A stretch of DNA of 64,000 bases, from the NCBI RefSeq assembly GCF_009834365.1, contig NZ_CP041348.1, positions 2,703,001 through 2,767,000 of the forward strand, read 5' to 3'. A program made the translations under genes and the position numbers. The number at the start of each line of letters is the position of its first letter. The stretch's first letter is position 1. The notes below the pieces were generated by a model, which worked only from the letters and a program-made list of their open reading frames with translations, searched no databases and was not told the origin of the DNA. Shown one piece after another: positions 60,582 to 64,000 of this stretch. Origin of the DNA: Komagataeibacter xylinus. GTDB taxonomy: Bacteria; Pseudomonadota; Alphaproteobacteria; Acetobacterales; Acetobacteraceae.

Positions 60582-61031
60582 GGCATGCCCCCTTCCCTCT
60601 GGCGGGCGTGAGGGCATATGAAACGGGCGGGGCTGTTGGGCAGGATGCATGGCATGATCTTTTTCCTATGCCTTGGTGCTGGGCGCTGGCAAGGGAAGGC
60701 CATAACGTTTTCTCAAAAACGGTTTTCACATTTCAAGCGATTATTTAAAAATAATGTGTTGATACAAAACGATAAAAGTTTGTGTTGTCGCCTGAGTTCA
60801 GACCGGCGGTGTTTTTTGAAGCTTTTTGAAAAAAGCCTTACCAAAAACTTCTTTAATGGGTTGTTTGAACCTGTGCAGGCGGAAGAGAAAAAAATCGGCC
60901 ACGGATGCGCAACACCCGACCTGCCTGTGCGATCAGTTCCATATCGTGAAGAGCGATGTGTGCGTTTTTACTTCCGCTGGCGTGGGTGATGCGTCAGTAT
61001 GAAGCTGACAAGCCAAATGGAGGAGGCCGTT
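60582..61031. other. Repeat-rich non-coding region
   Basis: About 450 bp without a supported gene. It includes AT-rich palindromic stretches (AACGTTTTctcAAAAACG around 60706-60723 and module A at 60818-60839). An open frame running through it mainly translates the repeats. Confidence 0.7.
60818..60839. repeat. Dispersed AT-rich palindrome, module A copy
   Basis: GAAGCTTTTT and AAAAGCCTT are arranged as at 25548 and followed by ACCAAAAACTTCTTT. One arm has changed TTC to CTT. Confidence 0.8.
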
Positions 61032-61133
61032 ATGCGTTACCTCATCGACCATACACGCGAAGGCTTTGGCGTCGCGCTGTTGCTTGGCATGCTGGCTGTC
61101 GAGCGTTTTTTCCGCAAGCAGGCTGTCCGCTAG
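61032..61133 (+). CDS. 33-residue putative membrane-associated miniprotein
   Basis: A short frame starting ATG 61032 with a perfect AGGAGG seven bases before it. The 33-residue product starts MRYLIDHTREGF and contains GVALLLGMLAVERFF, a possible membrane helix, and ends with basic residues. I recognise no family. The strong ribosome site is the main evidence; there is no homology support. It precedes the small lipoprotein gene by 197 bp on the same strand. Confidence 0.45.
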   Translation: MRYLIDHTREGFGVALLLGMLAVERFFRKQAVR

Positions 61134-61330
61134 GGCAGCCCCGAACAGACGGACAGGCACCGGATGGAATATCCTTCCCTCCAGCACCGCCATCGCTGCT
61201 GCATGCGCATGCGCGAGATGTGCGCCGCAGGCCTGCTGGCGCAGCGCTGCCCTGTTTTCATACGCAACCGTGGTGCGGTCCGGCGGTTTACCCCTCTTGA
61301 AAGCCAGAATAGCTGGAGAGGAGAAAACCA

Positions 61331-61477
61331 ATGCGAAACCTTGCGCGGATGATGATGGCTGCTGCCGTTCTGACCTGTCTTGCCGGGTGCGACAAACCCA
61401 AGCCCGCCGGTGGTGGTTCGGATGGCGGTGGTGGCCCCGGTGTCAGCACCCATGGCGGCACGGCGCCCCAGCAGTAA
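61331..61477 (+). CDS. 48-residue lipoprotein
   Basis: A very short gene with GGAGAGGAG just upstream of ATG 61331. The product MRNLARMMMAAAVLTCLAGC is a lipoprotein signal with a lipobox LAGC, Cys20 being the lipidated residue, followed by Asp at +2, which in enterobacteria retains lipoproteins in the inner membrane. The mature part is KPKPAGGGSDGGGG rich in Gly, Pro and Lys, so it is flexible. It may be an entericidin-like or spacer lipoprotein. The family is not recognised. Confidence 0.7.
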   Translation: MRNLARMMMAAAVLTCLAGCDKPKPAGGGSDGGGGPGVSTHGGTAPQQ

Positions 61478-61602
61478 GGGGCAGACACCCTCTGGCCTGT
61501 CGGGGTTGGCTGCAGCCAGAAAAATCACCTCTGCATGATCCATATCCTTTCTGTCAGGGCCTGCGTGCTTTATGGGCGTAGGTCAGGACAGTAAGGATAA
61601 TT

Positions 61603-61953
61603 ATGGAAAACGACCTCAAATGCCCCGAATGCGGGTGCGAACATGTCTACCCCGACGGTAGCCTGTGGACCTGCCCGGAGTGCGGGTGTGAATGGAACCC
61701 GCAGGACAATGCGGCAGGTACTGCGGATGGGCCTGGCGAGATCCGCGATGCCAATGGCAATGTTCTGGCCGATGGCGATAGTGTTACGGTGATCAAGGAC
61801 CTCAAGATCAAGGGGGCCTCCTCCGTGATCAAGGGCGGCACCAAGGTCAAGGGTATCCGTCTGGTTGATGGCACGGACGGGCACAATATTGCCTGCAAGA
61901 TTGCTGGTGTTGGCGCAATCAACCTGAAATCAGAATTCGTCAGAAAAGCCTGA
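61603..61953 (+). CDS. yjdM: PhnA/YjdM family zinc-ribbon protein
   Basis: A 116-residue cytoplasmic protein. Two CPECGCE motifs form a zinc ribbon (residues 7-30, KCPECGCEHVYPDG then TCPECGCEW), and the C-terminal SH3-like domain has DGDSVTVIKDLKIKGAS and KGGTKVKGIRLVDG, both typical of YjdM. The family is sometimes named alkylphosphonate uptake but has no proven function there. AAGGATAATT precedes the ATG. It follows the small lipoprotein by 125 bp and may share its transcript. Confidence 0.92.
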   Translation: MENDLKCPECGCEHVYPDGSLWTCPECGCEWNPQDNAAGTADGPGEIRDANGNVLADGDSVTVIKDLKIKGASSVIKGGTKVKGIRLVDGTDGHNIACKIAGVGAINLKSEFVRKA

Positions 61954-62377
61954 TTTTCTGACTGGGGTGGTCATGTATTACGATGGGCCACCCTATCCCT
62001 TAATGAATAAATTTCTGTTTCTTGTTTTTCTGATATTATTATAAAAAATAACCTATATTAAGAATGATGGTTCAGGCGTTTGTTTTGCCATTTCCATTGA
62101 TTATGGTAAAAAATACCAATAATCATAAAATAATTAGCGTGCTCTGCAATCTGAAATATTGCAGGTCCGGTTTTTTTTGGCATTGAAATAAAAAGTAAAG
62201 TCAAGGCCATCCTTGCCCTTTTTCCTTCATGACAGGGCGCGCATTGTGGGGGGCTGAAAGGGTGCTTGACGAAGAGAGTGTCAGGGCAAGCACGGGCGCA
62301 GGCGGCCGGGCCAGCGTCGTCCCCTGCCCCATAGCCCTTGCGCGGGACGATCCTCAAAAGGCGTCCCGCACGGTGTT
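61954..62377. other. AT-rich gap between yjdM and the dihydroxyacetone kinase
   Basis: About 420 bp, strongly A/T-rich between 62000 and 62200, with no supported gene. A weak stem (GGGTGG/CCACCC, 61965-61993) follows yjdM. Confidence 0.7.
62342..62369 (-). terminator. Stem-loop downstream of the dihydroxyacetone kinase
   Basis: GCGGGACG (62342-62349) and CGTCCCGC (62362-62369) are perfect arms just beyond the stop. There is no T-run, so it may be a Rho-assisted or mRNA-stabilising structure. Confidence 0.4.
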
Positions 62378-64000
62378 TCAGCCAGCCGCGAGCCCTTCAA
62401 GCAGGCGGGCCACGGCCTCGGCGCCGGGGTCGGGCACGTTGCGTACATGCTCGCTGGGCACGTAGGCGGCGCGGCCTGCGCGGGCGGTGTCCATGGTGGT
62501 AGTGGCATCGGCGCCCTTGCGCGCGGCCAGGGCTGCCTGTTTCAGGCCACCATCTGCAGCCAGCGCCTCAAGGGCGGGGTAAAGCGCATCGATCATGGTG
62601 CGATCGCCCGGTTTGGCACCGCCGCATTCCATCATATGGGCCAGCCCTTCGCGCAGGGCTTGCTGCCAGGGCTGTTTGCTGCGCCCTGCCGCCGAGAACA
62701 TGATGGCAAACAGCACCCCGCTCGAGCCGCCGGCATGCTGGGTCAGGATATTGCCGATGGTGGCCATGAGTTGATGCGGGTTGTTCATGGGCAGGCGGTC
62801 GCGCACGGCGGTGATGTCACGTGCGGCACTGGCAAAGGTGGAGCCTGCATCGCCATCACCGATCCTGCCATCGAGTTCGTTCAGCGCGGCCTCGTTGGCC
62901 ACCAGTATTTCAGCCCCCCGCGCCAGCAGGCTGGCTATAGCCGCATCATGGCTGGGCGTGAAGGGAAAGGCATCGGGCATGGCGGGCATGGGGGCCACGC
63001 TGGGGCTGCCAAACGTGGCGATGCCGGGCCACGCCCGTGGCTGGGCCGGAGCCCGCAGGGCAGTGGTAATGGCCTCGTCAAGCTCGATCAGGGTAAGCGA
63101 GAAGCCGTTCATGTCCAACGCCGTCATGAGCGGTGCCGGGCCGATCACGTGCGAGATGCGGCGGGCAAGCGGCGTGTGGCTGAAGGATTCCAGCAACAGC
63201 GCCATTTCCACCTCCGGCACGGTGCCGAGGTTGTTGAGCACAAGGGCGAAGCGGGTATTACGCACGGTGGTGGGAAGGCTGGCCTCCAGCGTGCTGGCGG
63301 CCTGTGCCATCAGGTCATTGGCGCGGGCCACGGCAATGCGCTGCGCCCCCGGCTCACCATGAATGCCAAGGCCAAGCTCGGCCTGATCGGAGGCCAGGCG
63401 GCTGGCGCGGGCGGGTTCATAGGGGTTGCAGTCCTCCAGCGCCAGGCCGATGGTGCGCATGCGCTTCGTGCCGTCGCGCACGAATTCGGTCACGTGTTCC
63501 AAAGACCAGCCCTGTGCCGCACCATAGCCCGCCAGCTTGTGCGCCAGCACCGTGCCCGCAACACCGCGCGGGGTGGCCGAACCCGGCAGGGCGATGTCAT
63601 CGCCCACGATCACCATTTCCACTTTCTTGCCCAGCGCGCGGGCACGCTCGGCGGCGAGGCCGAAGTTCAGCCGGTCGCCGGTGTAATTCTTGACCACCAG
63701 AAGGCAGCCCGCCTCTCCTGTTGTTGCCAGGATCGCGGCCAGGATCGCATCAACGCAGGGAGAGGCAAACAGCGCACCACACACCGCCGCAGTCAGCATG
63801 CCATGGCCCACAAAACCCGCATGCGCAGGTTCATGCCCGGATCCACCCCCCGAAATGACCGAAACCTCGCGGCGGTCGATCTCGCGGCGCATGATCACGC
63901 AGGTATCGGGGTAGCCATCCAGGCGGCACAGGTGATGGCCCGCGCTTGAGCGCAGGAACCCGTCCAGCGCTTCGGTTACAACGGTTTCGCGCGTGTTGAA
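62378..64000 (-). CDS. Dihydroxyacetone kinase, single-chain DhaK-DhaL (5' end outside window)
   Basis: The gene enters from the right edge; its first codons are beyond 64000. It phosphorylates dihydroxyacetone with ATP, as in acetic acid bacteria growing on glycerol. The N-terminal DhaK domain has ISGGGSGHEPAHAGFVGHGM and the substrate-binding His in LGLGIHGEPGAQR; the C-terminal DhaL domain has NELDGRIGDGDAGSTFASA, the nucleotide/Mg loop. A linker of about 30 residues with Pro/Ala separates the domains. The frame continues open through 63899-64000, so the visible 540 codons are all coding. Confidence 0.95.
   Translation of the reverse strand, partial: FNTRETVVTEALDGFLRSSAGHHLCRLDGYPDTCVIMRREIDRREVSVISGGGSGHEPAHAGFVGHGMLTAAVCGALFASPCVDAILAAILATTGEAGCLLVVKNYTGDRLNFGLAAERARALGKKVEMVIVGDDIALPGSATPRGVAGTVLAHKLAGYGAAQGWSLEHVTEFVRDGTKRMRTIGLALEDCNPYEPARASRLASDQAELGLGIHGEPGAQRIAVARANDLMAQAASTLEASLPTTVRNTRFALVLNNLGTVPEVEMALLLESFSHTPLARRISHVIGPAPLMTALDMNGFSLTLIELDEAITTALRAPAQPRAWPGIATFGSPSVAPMPAMPDAFPFTPSHDAAIASLLARGAEILVANEAALNELDGRIGDGDAGSTFASAARDITAVRDRLPMNNPHQLMATIGNILTQHAGGSSGVLFAIMFSAAGRSKQPWQQALREGLAHMMECGGAKPGDRTMIDALYPALEALAADGGLKQAALAARKGADATTTMDTARAGRAAYVPSEHVRNVPDPGAEAVARLLEGLAAG

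Noticed and set aside
60618-60989. A 123-codon frame with KLFEKSLTKNFF
   Set aside because: The peptide is the translation of the dispersed palindrome; such frames are artefacts.
60933-61331. A 132-codon minus-strand frame
   Set aside because: It starts at TTG, lacks domains and lies opposite two short frames with strong ribosome sites.
62447-63949. A 500-codon frame opposite dihydroxyacetone kinase
   Set aside because: The kinase motifs are intact on the other strand; this is a shadow.
1-64000. CRISPR arrays, insertion sequences, prophage and rRNA genes
   Set aside because: I found no regularly spaced direct repeats, transposase or integrase genes, or rRNA sequence in the window.

Overview
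The window is high-GC chromosomal DNA from an alphaproteobacterium. The gene set points to an acetic acid bacterium (Acetobacteraceae, probably Komagataeibacter or Gluconacetobacter). Supporting signs are an aerobic cobaltochelatase pair cobS/cobT, overlapping phosphohexomutase and galU genes plus a separate pgm (the glucose-1-phosphate/UDP-glucose supply used for cellulose), a single-chain dihydroxyacetone kinase, and an AT-rich intergenic palindrome family. The genus is inferred; no rRNA lies in the window.

Layout. 1-5.6 kb: sulfate assimilation operon (cysH end, cysD, cysNC fusion, DUF2849, cysI, DUF934). 5.6-7.9 kb: phosphomannomutase/phosphoglucomutase and galU on the minus strand. 8.3-14 kb: tRNA-Leu(GAG), lipB, a LolA-like lipoprotein, bolA, a DnaJ protein, cobS, cobT. 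14-17.5 kb: a PLP decarboxylase, a YfeH-type transporter and a DUF2125 exported protein. 17.6-25.4 kb: mfd, sdhE, recG, a TetR regulator and a two-domain cold-shock protein. 25.6-31.5 kb: smpB, dapA, pheA, kdsB, cytochrome c, hisN, serA. 31.7-40.4 kb is more accessory: small unknown proteins, a superinfection-immunity-like membrane protein, a MATE pump, a type I S subunit and M subunit separated by a PerM/AI-2E-type membrane protein with no R subunit, and mtnK. 40.5-42.5 kb: bacterioferritin, an unknown gene and fur, the last two sharing a good Fur box.

42.9-57.5 kb looks like a catabolic island. It holds a TonB-dependent receptor, a VOC protein, a 2-hydroxyacid dehydrogenase, and a tight operon encoding an MFS transporter, PxpB/PxpC/PxpA, biotin carrier, biotin carboxylase and a second carrier-like protein that lacks the biotin lysine. 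A divergent LysR regulator is followed by an M20 amidohydrolase and a CapA-like metallophosphoesterase. I read it as uptake and ATP/bicarbonate-driven ring opening of a cyclic amide (5-oxoproline-like or hydantoin-like) followed by deacylation. The substrate cannot be read from sequence. This is the best candidate for an undescribed system here.

57.7-64 kb: a small membrane protein, pgm, a DUF188 protein, two very short genes with strong ribosome binding sites (one a 48-residue lipoprotein), a PhnA/YjdM zinc-ribbon protein, and a dihydroxyacetone kinase that runs off the right edge. I saw no insertion sequence, prophage, CRISPR array or rRNA.
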